Shown here: positions 46,374 through 54,712 of the stretch, piece by piece
Position numbering within the stretch: the stretch's first letter is position 1
Layout: each line of letters starts with the position of its first letter
NCBI GenBank assembly: GCA_903847195.1
Contig: CAINCZ010000037.1
Coordinates: 1-64,000 of the forward strand
DNA: 64,000 bases
Source of the DNA: an uncultured Acidobacteriota bacterium
GTDB taxonomy: Bacteria > Acidobacteriota > Terriglobia > Terriglobales > CAINCZ01
Direction: 5' to 3'
The notes under the pieces: model-generated
Databases searched by the model: none
Seen by the model: the letters and a program-made list of their open reading frames with translations, nothing else
Told to the model about the DNA's origin: nothing
Position numbers and translations under genes: made by a program

Positions 46374-48467
46374 CTACGGCTTGCCCGAATCTTCCTTCGC
46401 TGCCGCGCTCTGCTGGCGGGCCAGCTTCATACGCGCCGACTCCAGCTTGCGCTGCACGCGCTGCACGTCGTTGGCGTCCACGTCGGCCGGCACGCTCTTG
46501 TTCCATGCCTGCAGCGCATTTTCCCAATGCGCCGCGGCCAGCTTCAGTCGGCCCGTCTTGGCGTAAAGTTCGCCCAGGTGGTCCTGCACCGTGGGATCGC
46601 TGCTGAGACGGTCGGAGGCGCGCCGCAGGTTCACCTCGGCCAGTACGTAATCGCCGATCTTGAAGTAGGCCCAGCCGAGCGAATCGAGGTAGGCGCTGTT
46701 CTGCGGATCCAGTTCGACGGCCTTCTTGACGTATCCCAGAGCCTCTTCCAGCCGCACACCGCGGTCGGCCAGCATGTAGCCGAGATAGTTGAGCACCATG
46801 GCGTTCTTTGGGTCGTTGGCCAGGGCTTTCTTGAAGAGCGCCTCGGCCTGCTCGTACTTCTTCTGCCGTTCGAGCATCGAGCCCCAGACGAAATTGATGT
46901 AGTCGAGCTGATCGGGTGAGGTCGAAAGCGCGATGGCCTTGTTGATGAACTCCTCGGCCTCATGATGGCGCCTCAGCCGGTTGTTGATCTGCGCCAGCGC
47001 GATGAAGACCTCGCGGTCTTCGCCGCTGCCGTTCAGCAGGGAGCGCGCCTGTTGCACGCCCTGCTCGGGTTGGCCGGTATCGGCCAGTTGAGCCGCCAGC
47101 GTGAGCTTCAGGCCGCGATCCTTGGGAAACTTCGTGGAGCCCTCGCGGGCCGCTTCCAGCGCACGGGTCCACTCGCGCGCCTCGCGGAAGCTGTCGACGA
47201 TCTCCTGGTAGCCGCGGGCTGCGCTCTCGTCGCCGAGTACCAGCATCTGGCGGAAGGCGCCGTTGGCCTGCTCGTACTTGCCGTTTTCGCGGTAGATGGT
47301 TCCGAGCCTCTCCAGAAAGACGCTGCGATTGTTGCGCTCGCCGGTGTTGTAGTTGCCGTTCGGCTTCTCCGTGCGCGAAACAAGGTCTTTCAGGAGGTTG
47401 ATGGCGTCGTCATACTTGCCCTGCGCCTGGTAAACCACGGCGATGTTGTAGGGCAATTCGAGCGAGTCCTGCGTGTAGGACTGCGCCTTTTTCAGCGACT
47501 CGAGCGCCTGGTCAAACTTGCCGTCGCGGCGATAAATCTCGGCGATGCGCATGTGGCTCTGCGGATCCTGCGGATCAACGGCCACGATGGTCTTGTACTG
47601 GGTCAGCGCGGCTTCGGTCTGGCCGTCGTTGAGCAGGTTCTGCGCCAGGCCGCGGCGCGAGTCCAGGTTTTCTTTGTCGAGATCGACCGCCTTGCGATAC
47701 ACCTCGACCGCCTTTTTGTAACTCTTCTGCTGCTCGTAGGTGTAGCCGAGCGCGCCGTAGAGCCGCGCCGTGCGGCCGTCGGCTGGAAGTGCATTCAGAA
47801 TCTGCGCGGCCTTGTCCGACTGATTGGTCTCGTTATAGAGGTAAGCCAGCGTAGTGACGGCCTCCTCCGAATAGGGTTGCAGCTTCAGCGCCGTCTGGAA
47901 CTGCTCTTCAGCACGCGGAATCTCGTTATTGAGCCGGTAGAGGCGTCCCAGCAGCAGACGGTCCTCCATGCTTTTCGGATCCAGCTTGATCAGCGCTTCG
48001 TATTGCTCGATGGCGCGCCGCAGCACTTCGCCCGACTGCGAGCCTGCTTGCAGGTCGCCCAGCGAGCGCAGGTAAACGCGTCCCAGCAGGTGGTGGGCCT
48101 CTACGTTATCTGGATCGCGTTTCAGAATCTCCTGTGCCTCGGCCACGGCATCGCGAATGCGGCCGGTCTTGGCATAAATCTCAGCCAGAGCCGCATCCAG
48201 AAAGCCCGACGTGGGATCGGCAGCAATGGCGGCGCGGTATTCCTGGATGGCGCGATCGGCATACTCGGAGCGCCCGTACATGGTGGCCAGCTCTTCGTAG
48301 ACGTGGCCCAGCGAGTAGTGATAATAAGCGGATGCCTTATCGATGGGCTTGCTGGCGGCGGTCGGCGCAACGGTGGCCGGGGTCTGGGAGGCCGGTGCGA
48401 CACTTTGCGCCCGGCACCCGCCGGCCAGCACGGCCGCGACGAGTAGCGCGAAAAAGCTGTTCTTCAT
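46374..48467 (-). CDS. Large TPR-repeat lipoprotein
   Basis: In this 697-residue protein MKNSFFALLVAAVLAGGC gives a lipobox with C18. The remainder is a near-continuous array of tetratricopeptide repeats from about residue 45 to 640 (for example NVEAHHLLGRVYLRSLGDL, AVEVYRKAVDLDKENLDSRR, AMVLNYLGYMLADRGVRLEE). Such solenoids act as protein-binding scaffolds at the outer membrane, as in BamD-like or exosortase-linked proteins. The C-terminal tail is Ala/Lys-rich. No enzyme domain. Confidence 0.87.
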   Translation of the reverse strand: MKNSFFALLVAAVLAGGCRAQSVAPASQTPATVAPTAASKPIDKASAYYHYSLGHVYEELATMYGRSEYADRAIQEYRAAIAADPTSGFLDAALAEIYAKTGRIRDAVAEAQEILKRDPDNVEAHHLLGRVYLRSLGDLQAGSQSGEVLRRAIEQYEALIKLDPKSMEDRLLLGRLYRLNNEIPRAEEQFQTALKLQPYSEEAVTTLAYLYNETNQSDKAAQILNALPADGRTARLYGALGYTYEQQKSYKKAVEVYRKAVDLDKENLDSRRGLAQNLLNDGQTEAALTQYKTIVAVDPQDPQSHMRIAEIYRRDGKFDQALESLKKAQSYTQDSLELPYNIAVVYQAQGKYDDAINLLKDLVSRTEKPNGNYNTGERNNRSVFLERLGTIYRENGKYEQANGAFRQMLVLGDESAARGYQEIVDSFREAREWTRALEAAREGSTKFPKDRGLKLTLAAQLADTGQPEQGVQQARSLLNGSGEDREVFIALAQINNRLRRHHEAEEFINKAIALSTSPDQLDYINFVWGSMLERQKKYEQAEALFKKALANDPKNAMVLNYLGYMLADRGVRLEEALGYVKKAVELDPQNSAYLDSLGWAYFKIGDYVLAEVNLRRASDRLSSDPTVQDHLGELYAKTGRLKLAAAHWENALQAWNKSVPADVDANDVQRVQRKLESARMKLARQQSAAAKEDSGKP

Positions 48468-48581
48468 TCGAATCCTTGCGGCTGGAACTTAGCCAACTAT
48501 GTTTTGATGCCCGCCGCCCGCGAAAAGATAAGGCAATTCTAGCGCGATTCAGGCATATGCGAGTTGCCGCCTGCCCGGCCC

Positions 48582-50165
48582 TCAGTGGCGGAAATGGCGA
48601 ACCCCGGTCAGCACCATAGCCATGTCAAGCCTGTCGGCGACGTCGATCACATCCTGATCGCGCACCGAGCCGCCCGGTTGAATCACCGCCGTCGCGCCCG
48701 CTTTCGCCACTTCTTCGAGGCCGTCCGGGAACGGAAAAAACGCGTCGGAGGCGGCCACGCATCCCGCCATCGGCAGCACTGCCTTCTGCGCGCCAATGCG
48801 TGCGGAATCCACGCGGCTCATCTGCCCGGCTCCAACCCCGATGCCCTGGCCGTCGCGCGCGTACAGAATGGCGTTCGACTTGACGTGCTTGGCAATCTTC
48901 CAGGCGAAGAGCAGATCGCGCAACTCCGTCCGCGTTGGCTCGCGCCGCGTGACCACCTTCAGGGCGGCAGCATCCAGTTTTCCGAGATCGTTATCCTGCA
49001 GCAGCAGGCCGCCGCTGACGGTCTTCATGATCCGCGGAAGTTCGACGGGATCAATCTCCAGCACGCGCAGGTCTTTCCGCTTGCTGAAGCGCTCGCGCGC
49101 CGCCTGATCAAAGGCCGGGGCAACGATGCATTCAATAAACAGCGCAACGCCGTTGTGGCGCAAACCGGCGATGGCGTCGGCCACGGCTCCGGTGACGGGC
49201 CGGTTCAAGGCAATGACGCCGCCGAACGCCGACACCGGATCGCAGGCAAAAGCCTTGTGGAACGCCTCGATCAGATCGTCGCCGATGGCGCTGCCGCAAG
49301 GATTCGTGTGCTTGATGATCGCGCAAAATGGTTCGTCGAACTCGGCGGCCAGCTCCCATGCCGCCTGCAAGTCAACGATGTTGTTGTAGGAAAGCTCCTT
49401 GCCCTGCAACTGCCGCCCATTGGCGATGCCCTGGGTCGAGCCGTCGCTGTACATGGCCGCGCGCTGGTGCGGGTTCTCGCCATAACGCAGGTCGGCGACC
49501 TTCTGATAGCGCAGGCGCAGCGTCGCCGGGAAGGAGGGCGCGGCCGGCAAAGCCACGTTCATCGCATCGGCCAGCGTCACCCGCTCCAGCGTGGACGCAA
49601 TCGCCGAGTCATAGGCCGCGGTGGTCGCAAAGGCCTGTTGCGCCAGCTTCCACCGGGTTGCCAGCGCCAGCTCGCCGTCTGCGGCCGCCAGCTCTTGCGC
49701 AAGGGCCGCGTAGTCGGCGGGCGAGGTCACGATGGCGACATCCTGAAAGTTCTTGGCCGCCGAGCGGATCATCGAAGGCCCACCGATATCGATGTTCTCG
49801 ATCAGCTCCGGCAACTGCACGCCCGGCTTGGCAGCGGTCTTTTCAAACGCGTACAGGTTGACAACCACCATGTCCACCGCCGGAATCTGGTGCTCGGCCA
49901 CGGCCGCCATATGCTCGGGATTGCTGCGCACGTGCAGGATGCCGCCATGCACCTTCGGATGCAGCGTCTTGACGCGGCCATCCATCATCTCGGGGAAGCC
50001 CGTGAGTTCGCTGATATCGCGCACGGCAATGCCGGCCTCGCGGATCAGGCGGGCGGTGCCGCCGGTCGAAACCAGCTCGATATTCAGGGAGGCGAGTTGG
50101 CGGGCGAAATCCACCAGCCCGGTCTTGTCGGTAACGCTAAGGATGGCGCGTCGAATCTTGCTCAT
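48582..50165 (-). CDS. purH: Bifunctional AICAR transformylase / IMP cyclohydrolase
   Basis: This 527-residue enzyme does the last two steps of IMP synthesis. The N-terminal MGS-like cyclohydrolase part begins KIRRAILSVTDKTGLVDFAR and contains TGGTARLI and MDGRVKTLHPKVHGGIL. The C-terminal transformylase part has KHTNPCGSAIGDD with the catalytic Lys-His and the late block AKAGATAVIQPGGSVRDQDV. Length matches E. coli PurH (529). It ends with GVRHFRH. Confidence 0.95.
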   Translation of the reverse strand: MSKIRRAILSVTDKTGLVDFARQLASLNIELVSTGGTARLIREAGIAVRDISELTGFPEMMDGRVKTLHPKVHGGILHVRSNPEHMAAVAEHQIPAVDMVVVNLYAFEKTAAKPGVQLPELIENIDIGGPSMIRSAAKNFQDVAIVTSPADYAALAQELAAADGELALATRWKLAQQAFATTAAYDSAIASTLERVTLADAMNVALPAAPSFPATLRLRYQKVADLRYGENPHQRAAMYSDGSTQGIANGRQLQGKELSYNNIVDLQAAWELAAEFDEPFCAIIKHTNPCGSAIGDDLIEAFHKAFACDPVSAFGGVIALNRPVTGAVADAIAGLRHNGVALFIECIVAPAFDQAARERFSKRKDLRVLEIDPVELPRIMKTVSGGLLLQDNDLGKLDAAALKVVTRREPTRTELRDLLFAWKIAKHVKSNAILYARDGQGIGVGAGQMSRVDSARIGAQKAVLPMAGCVAASDAFFPFPDGLEEVAKAGATAVIQPGGSVRDQDVIDVADRLDMAMVLTGVRHFRH

Positions 50166-50240
50166 AGTCCTATCCCGGCGGCCCGGTCATCACCGGCCGC
50201 AGCACCCCTTATTCTACAGTCCTGGACCGAGAGGAAAAAC

Positions 50241-51035
50241 TCAGGACCGCGCTTCGGGAAGGACGAGCTTGGGCACCGTGCGCAGGCGTACATGGCCATC
50301 GCGCACCTGGATTCGGTATTCCACGCGGCTGCACTGGAATTCGCGTTTAACCTGATGGGTCTTCATCACCATGAAGAGCTGAAAGCCCTGAAAGGTGCCC
50401 GCAAATTCCGGCTCGCCCATGCGCCGCCGCGCGGCCACCAAGGCGTCGAACAGCAGGCGGATCTTCTCCCCTTCACGCTCGGCGTCGCTGCACTCAACCG
50501 CCATGTTATCGGCTGGATCATGCTCGCCCGCGCTCTGCCGGAGCACCTTGCCTGCCTCGCGCTCCTGCTCGGTACGCAGTCCCTGAATGGCCAGCGCCGC
50601 GTCCTCCGGACGGCGATATCCCTCCTCGCGGATGCGCAGCTTCTGGCGCCAGAGGTCGGTGAACTTGGCGTACCGCTCGGCGATCGCGTTGTAGCGGTAT
50701 CGCTGGGCAAAGTTCAGCTTCTGCGAATCGCTGTACTTCTTGATTAACGACTGCACGCGCCAGTCGAGGTCGAGCGGCGGTTTGCGCGACCCTCCGCCGA
50801 AGAAAATGTCGTACTCGACCTTCAGCCGGCGTACGGTGTCTTCCAGCGCCGAAAGTTCTTCATCTACCGTCAAAGTCGCCCCTGGTGCGTTGCCGCTTCG
50901 CTGCGGATGCTTGAATCCCGTCAGGTTAGCACCACTGAGTTTTGCCCGCACCTCTCTCTCGTCGAACTGCCCAGCCGAAAGTAACCACCTGCCGGCATCC
51001 GCGAAATCCGGCATCGTGCCGCTCGGGTGACACAT
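50241..51035 (-). CDS. MXAN_5187-like C-terminal domain protein
   Basis: In this 264-residue protein the central block VEYDIFFGGGSRKPPLDLD plus FAQRYRYNAIAERYAKFTDLWRQ resembles the C-terminal domain named after Myxococcus MXAN_5187, a helical domain of unknown function with an EYxxFFxG signature. The first about 55 residues and the last part show no recognisable domain. Start uncertain; the reading at 51035 begins 43 bp from the divergent response regulator. Confidence 0.6.
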   Translation of the reverse strand: MCHPSGTMPDFADAGRWLLSAGQFDEREVRAKLSGANLTGFKHPQRSGNAPGATLTVDEELSALEDTVRRLKVEYDIFFGGGSRKPPLDLDWRVQSLIKKYSDSQKLNFAQRYRYNAIAERYAKFTDLWRQKLRIREEGYRRPEDAALAIQGLRTEQEREAGKVLRQSAGEHDPADNMAVECSDAEREGEKIRLLFDALVAARRRMGEPEFAGTFQGFQLFMVMKTHQVKREFQCSRVEYRIQVRDGHVRLRTVPKLVLPEARS

Positions 51036-51078
51036 CTAAGCGGGTACCCCGGCCGATGGGGTGTGGGAGTGGAAACTT

Positions 51079-51756
51079 ATGAACGCGCCAGAATCCGGGT
51101 TGACCGCCGTGGAACCGATTCGCATTGTGATCGCTGACGACCATTTGGTGCTGCTTGAATCGCTGGCGGCGCTGCTGGCTACCCAGTCCGACTTCCGCGT
51201 GGTCGGCCAGGCCGCTACCGGCCGCGAGGCCGTGGACCTGGTCACCGCGGAGCGCCCCGCGGTGCTGGTTCTGGATCTCTTCATGCCGGAGCCAAACGGA
51301 TTTGAAGTCTTGCGCACGCTGGAGCGCGCCGGCATCAAGGTTGCTTCCGTTATACTCACCGGCTCGGAGAGCCGCCTGGACTATGTGCAGGTTGTTAAAC
51401 TCGGCGCCCGCGGACTGGTGCTGAAAGGCGACAGCACGGAAAAGCTGTTTGCCGCCATCCGCACCGTGGCGGGAGGTGAGCTGGCTTTTTCCAGCGATAT
51501 CGCCAACCAGGTCGTCAGTGCCATGGCGGCCGAACCGCGTGAGGTTCCGGCGAATCTGTCGCGGCTCTCCGAGCGCGAACGTCAGATCGCTGGCCTGGTC
51601 TCACAGGGCATGAAGAACCGCGATATTTCTCACGAACTGCATATCAGTGAAAACACGGTCAAACGTCATCTGCAGAGCATCTTCAATAAGACGGGAGCCC
51701 GCGACCGGCTGGAGTTGGCCGTGCTGGCGCTGACGGAGGGCAACAAAGCCGCCTGA
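51079..51756 (+). CDS. NarL/FixJ-type response regulator
   Basis: This 225-residue protein has an N-terminal receiver with acidic pocket ADDH (about 19-22) and phospho-acceptor D66 in VLVLDLFMP, and conserved Thr/Ser and Lys further on (ILTGSESR, LVLKGDS). The C-terminal LuxR-type HTH starts about residue 155 with LSERERQIAGLVSQGMKNRDI and has SENTVKRHLQSIFNKTG as recognition helix. No cognate kinase is adjacent; the hybrid kinase at 21485 is a possible but unproven partner. Confidence 0.93.
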   Translation: MNAPESGLTAVEPIRIVIADDHLVLLESLAALLATQSDFRVVGQAATGREAVDLVTAERPAVLVLDLFMPEPNGFEVLRTLERAGIKVASVILTGSESRLDYVQVVKLGARGLVLKGDSTEKLFAAIRTVAGGELAFSSDIANQVVSAMAAEPREVPANLSRLSERERQIAGLVSQGMKNRDISHELHISENTVKRHLQSIFNKTGARDRLELAVLALTEGNKAA

Positions 51757-51864
51757 CGGTGGCGCGCCCGCCGCGGTGATTGCTGTCAATGCTTCGGAGT
51801 TGAGGCCCGGCGCAGAACCGGGCGGCGCAGGGGGTCCGCTTTAAAATCTACGGGTTGGCGGCGT

Positions 51865-52215
51865 CTACTTCCCGGCCGAAGCCGCCATCTTCTTGACCAT
51901 GGCCAGCACCAGCTTGCGATCGCTGTCGTTCAAGTTGGACGAGTACCGGCGAATCTGGGTCAGGAAACGGACCTCTTCGTCACTGAGTTGCGGCAGCTGA
52001 CGGGTGGCTTCGTCGGACGGACCCTCGGCGAAGAACTGTGCCAGAGGCAGGTCCATCGATCCGGCGATCTTGGCCAGGGTGTCGAGCGACGGAATGGTGT
52101 GACCATTCTCAACCCTCGACAAATAGCAGCGCAGCAGCCCGGTGCGTTTTTCAATATCGCCCTGGGACATGCCTTTCTGCAGGCGGAAATTGCGTATGGT
52201 TTCGCCGATATTCAT
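51865..52215 (-). CDS. XRE-family transcriptional regulator
   Basis: In this 116-residue protein residues 3-62 form an HTH_3 domain (IGETIRNFRLQKGMSQGDIE, then CYLSRVENGHTIPSLDTLAK). The C-terminal half is helical with a lysine-rich end (DRKLVLAMVKKMAASAGK). Such proteins usually bind operators of their own or neighbouring genes; no obvious operator was identified. The long gap to its right may be its target. Confidence 0.87.
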   Translation of the reverse strand: MNIGETIRNFRLQKGMSQGDIEKRTGLLRCYLSRVENGHTIPSLDTLAKIAGSMDLPLAQFFAEGPSDEATRQLPQLSDEEVRFLTQIRRYSSNLNDSDRKLVLAMVKKMAASAGK

Positions 52216-52817
52216 TATCAGAGATGCAAAGCTGTCAAATTTTCAAAGGTGTCAGCATAGTAACCAGAGTAGTACCTTCTGGCAAGATTTTTTTCGGCAA
52301 TCGGGTAAACCCCACCCCCATTTTGATTCTGGTCCAAGGCCCGCTCCGTGCCCTGCGGTTTTTTGTCCAGCCGAAGGCTGATGCGCCACTGCTCCCGGCT
52401 TTGGCCGACCTGCCTTGCTTTTCCGCAACTCATGCCAAACAGGAGGGTTCAAGCTGCTGAGTCCCGGCGCGCATGGTCTTTTCCCCGACTCGTCCACAGA
52501 GGCCTCCCGCCGGCGCCACCGCGACGGCCTTCCACACGGGTGCCGAGGTACAGTCCCAGGCGACGGCCGACACGAGTGGCCAATGAAACAAATCGGAAAA
52601 GGAGCGGTGAATCCTCGCCATTGCCGCGCTTCATCAAACTGGAGTAAGCGGGTCACATACTGCGCCAAAGCGACGCCACCCACACTGTGACGCCCAGACC
52701 ATTTCACCTTGGCAGTGAATGTTGCACCTATCAGCGATTTTCCCGCCAACCCGCTTGTTTGCCGGCCACGAGTTGGCCTAAACTGCGGCATCGCTTGTGC
52801 GTATCGCAAGGTGGAGC
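52216..52817. other. 602-bp gene-free region
   Basis: No credible gene on either strand; the frames present are proline/arginine-rich artefacts. A GTCACA/TGTGAC palindrome about 40 bp wide lies near 52645-52690, and a run of seven T residues at about 52289. It could hold promoters for both flanking genes. Confidence 0.55.
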
Positions 52818-53597
52818 ATGGAAAAGAAAATCGACCGCAGAAAACTGATCACCCTTCTGGGCGGCGTGGCCGGCGCCGGCGCCGTAGCCACGTTGGGCGC
52901 GCGCGCCGCCGAACAGGCAACTCCAGTTGCTTCCTCGCCGATGCAGAAAGTTCCCTGGCCTTATAAACCGCTGGATGCGGAAGCGGCGGCTCAGCGCGGC
53001 TTTGACGGTTACTACAAGGGCGAGTGCATGTATGGCTGCTTTGAAGCCATTGTCGGCCCGCTCACCGAGCAGCTCGGCGCACCCTACAAGGATTTTCCGT
53101 TCTGGATGATGCGCTACGGCGCGGGCGGCATCAAGGGCTGGGCCACCATCTGCGGCGCGCTGAACGGAGCCGCGGCCGCCGTGCAACTGGTCTCGCCGCA
53201 GCCCGACCCGGTCATCAACGCGCTGTTCGAATGGTACGAGCACACGGCTCTGCCCAATGTACAGGTCAAGAACGTGAAGTTCGCCGAGGTTCGCTCGGTC
53301 GCCAATTCGCCGCTCTGCCATGCCTCGATTCATTCCTGGACCAAGGTCGCAGGCAAAGGCCCCTACAGCCCCGAGCGCGGCGAGCGTTGCGGGCGCATCA
53401 CCGGCGCCGTCGCGCGGCAGACCATCCTGTTGCTGAATCAGCAGGCAGGCGGCAAACCGGTCGCCTTCGCGATACCGGAGCCGACCAAGGGCTGCATGTC
53501 GTGTCACGAAAAAGGCGGCGCGGTCGAGAACATACGCACCAAGATGGACTGCAACGGCTGCCACGCCCCGCAGTTAGCGAAGCATCCGAAGATCTAG
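52818..53597 (+). CDS. Tat-exported C_GCAxxG_C_C-like protein with two CxxCH motifs
   Basis: In this 259-residue protein the N-terminus IDRRKLITLLGGVAGAGA is a twin-arginine signal. The middle part is of the C_GCAxxG_C_C redox-protein type: C70 and C74 (GECMYGC), C112 in TICGALNGAA, C167 and C191. The C-terminus adds two c-type heme-binding motifs, GCMSCH (226-230) and CNGCH (245-249). The result looks like a periplasmic electron-transfer protein with up to two hemes. Start at 52818 follows AAGGTGGAG. Tat export with CxxCH is unusual, since c-hemes are attached to Sec-exported unfolded chains. The nearby ccdA operon could supply thiol reduction. Confidence 0.78.
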   Translation: MEKKIDRRKLITLLGGVAGAGAVATLGARAAEQATPVASSPMQKVPWPYKPLDAEAAAQRGFDGYYKGECMYGCFEAIVGPLTEQLGAPYKDFPFWMMRYGAGGIKGWATICGALNGAAAAVQLVSPQPDPVINALFEWYEHTALPNVQVKNVKFAEVRSVANSPLCHASIHSWTKVAGKGPYSPERGERCGRITGAVARQTILLLNQQAGGKPVAFAIPEPTKGCMSCHEKGGAVENIRTKMDCNGCHAPQLAKHPKI

Positions 53598-53631
53598 CCG
53601 TCTTGCTTTCATAGCTTGCTCTTAAAACAAC

Positions 53632-53660
53632 AGCGGGCGGCCATCAAGGCCGCCCGCTTT
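53632..53660. terminator. Bidirectional terminator
   Basis: An 11-bp stem, AGCGGGCGGCC (53632-53642) with GGCCGCCCGCT (53648-53658), closes a 5-nt loop between convergent genes, with short T-runs on both outputs. Confidence 0.8.
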
Positions 53661-53689
53661 CGTGTTGCGTTCTCGGCGATGCCGCGGGC

Positions 53690-54436
53690 TCAGCCCATCA
53701 ACATGCCGCCGTTGACCTTGATGACGTTGCCGGTGATGTAGTTGGCCTCTTCGCTGGCCAGGAACTTCACCGCGTTGGCCACGTCGATATCGAGTCCGGG
53801 GCGGCCCAGCGGAATCTGCTTGCACATGGCCTCGCGCAGCTCCGGCGTCAGCGCCTGCGTCATCGCCGTCTCGATAAATCCCGGAGCGATCGCATTGGCC
53901 GTGATGTTGCGCGAAGCCACTTCGCGCGCCGTGGCCATCGTCAGGCCGATCACGCCCGCCTTCGACGCCGAATAATTCGCCTGTCCGGCCTGACCCTGCT
54001 GCCCGTTGATGCTGGCAATGTTGATGATCCGCCCCCAGCGCTGCTTCAGCATGACCGGCACGGCTGCCTGCGTGCACAGAAATACGCCCGTCAGGTTGAT
54101 GCTGATTACCAGGTCCCAGTCCTGCCGCTTCATGCGCATCATGAGCTGGTCGCGGGTAATGCCGGCGTTGTTGACCAGGATCTCCAACTTGCCGAACTTC
54201 GCGGCTACGTCCTTGATGGCCTGCTTCACGCTGTCTTCATCGGCGACGTTCATCTTGAAGCCCGCCGCCTGCCCGCCTGCGGCAGTAATCTCTTCGACGA
54301 CGCCCGCCAGCTTGTCCTCTGCGATATCGGCCACGGCGACCACGGCGCCAGCCTTCGCCAGCGTAACGGCGATGGCGCGTCCAATACCCTGCGCGGCGCC
54401 TGTGACGAGCGCGATTCGACCTTCAACTCCCGGCAT
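53690..54436 (-). CDS. FabG-like short-chain dehydrogenase/reductase (3-oxoacyl-ACP or acetoacetyl-CoA reductase)
   Basis: This 248-residue NAD(P)H-dependent SDR has Rossmann motif TGAAQGIGRAI (about 12-22), NNAGITRD, and the catalytic SINGQQ...YSASKAG (Ser-Tyr-Lys). The C-terminal GNVIKVNGGMLMG is the FabG/PhaB end. It is either fatty-acid synthase reductase or PhaB; no other fatty acid or polyhydroxybutyrate gene is adjacent to decide. Nothing is seen from 54437 to 54712. Confidence 0.88.
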   Translation of the reverse strand: MPGVEGRIALVTGAAQGIGRAIAVTLAKAGAVVAVADIAEDKLAGVVEEITAAGGQAAGFKMNVADEDSVKQAIKDVAAKFGKLEILVNNAGITRDQLMMRMKRQDWDLVISINLTGVFLCTQAAVPVMLKQRWGRIINIASINGQQGQAGQANYSASKAGVIGLTMATAREVASRNITANAIAPGFIETAMTQALTPELREAMCKQIPLGRPGLDIDVANAVKFLASEEANYITGNVIKVNGGMLMG

Positions 54437-54712
54437 TGCTTGCCCTCCTGATGTTTACGGGAACCCGTGACTAGAATTATACGCAATCCCGAGTAGCGGG
54501 CATCGCCGAAGCGGACTGGGGCTGCAGATTTTAAGCCGGAGTAAAAACTGTTGGCACCCGGCGGTTTACGGGCAGTTCACGCCACTTTCCCCGGACAGTA
54601 TGGGCTCTCCTCAATCCCCGACTCCAGCAGTTCGGTGATGTCCCGACCCCGGTCAACTAACGGTCAACCTGGCGCGGGTGCCGCCAATCCCACCAGAGTC
54701 AAGGACGGCAGG

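Noticed and set aside
48564..50747. 727-residue plus-strand frame opposite purH
   Set aside because: Antisense shadow of purH with arginine/histidine-rich composition.
52645..52690. c-di-GMP riboswitch upstream of the CxxCH protein
   Set aside because: A hairpin with GCGCCAAAGCGAC looked superficially similar, but the conserved GEMM strings are missing.
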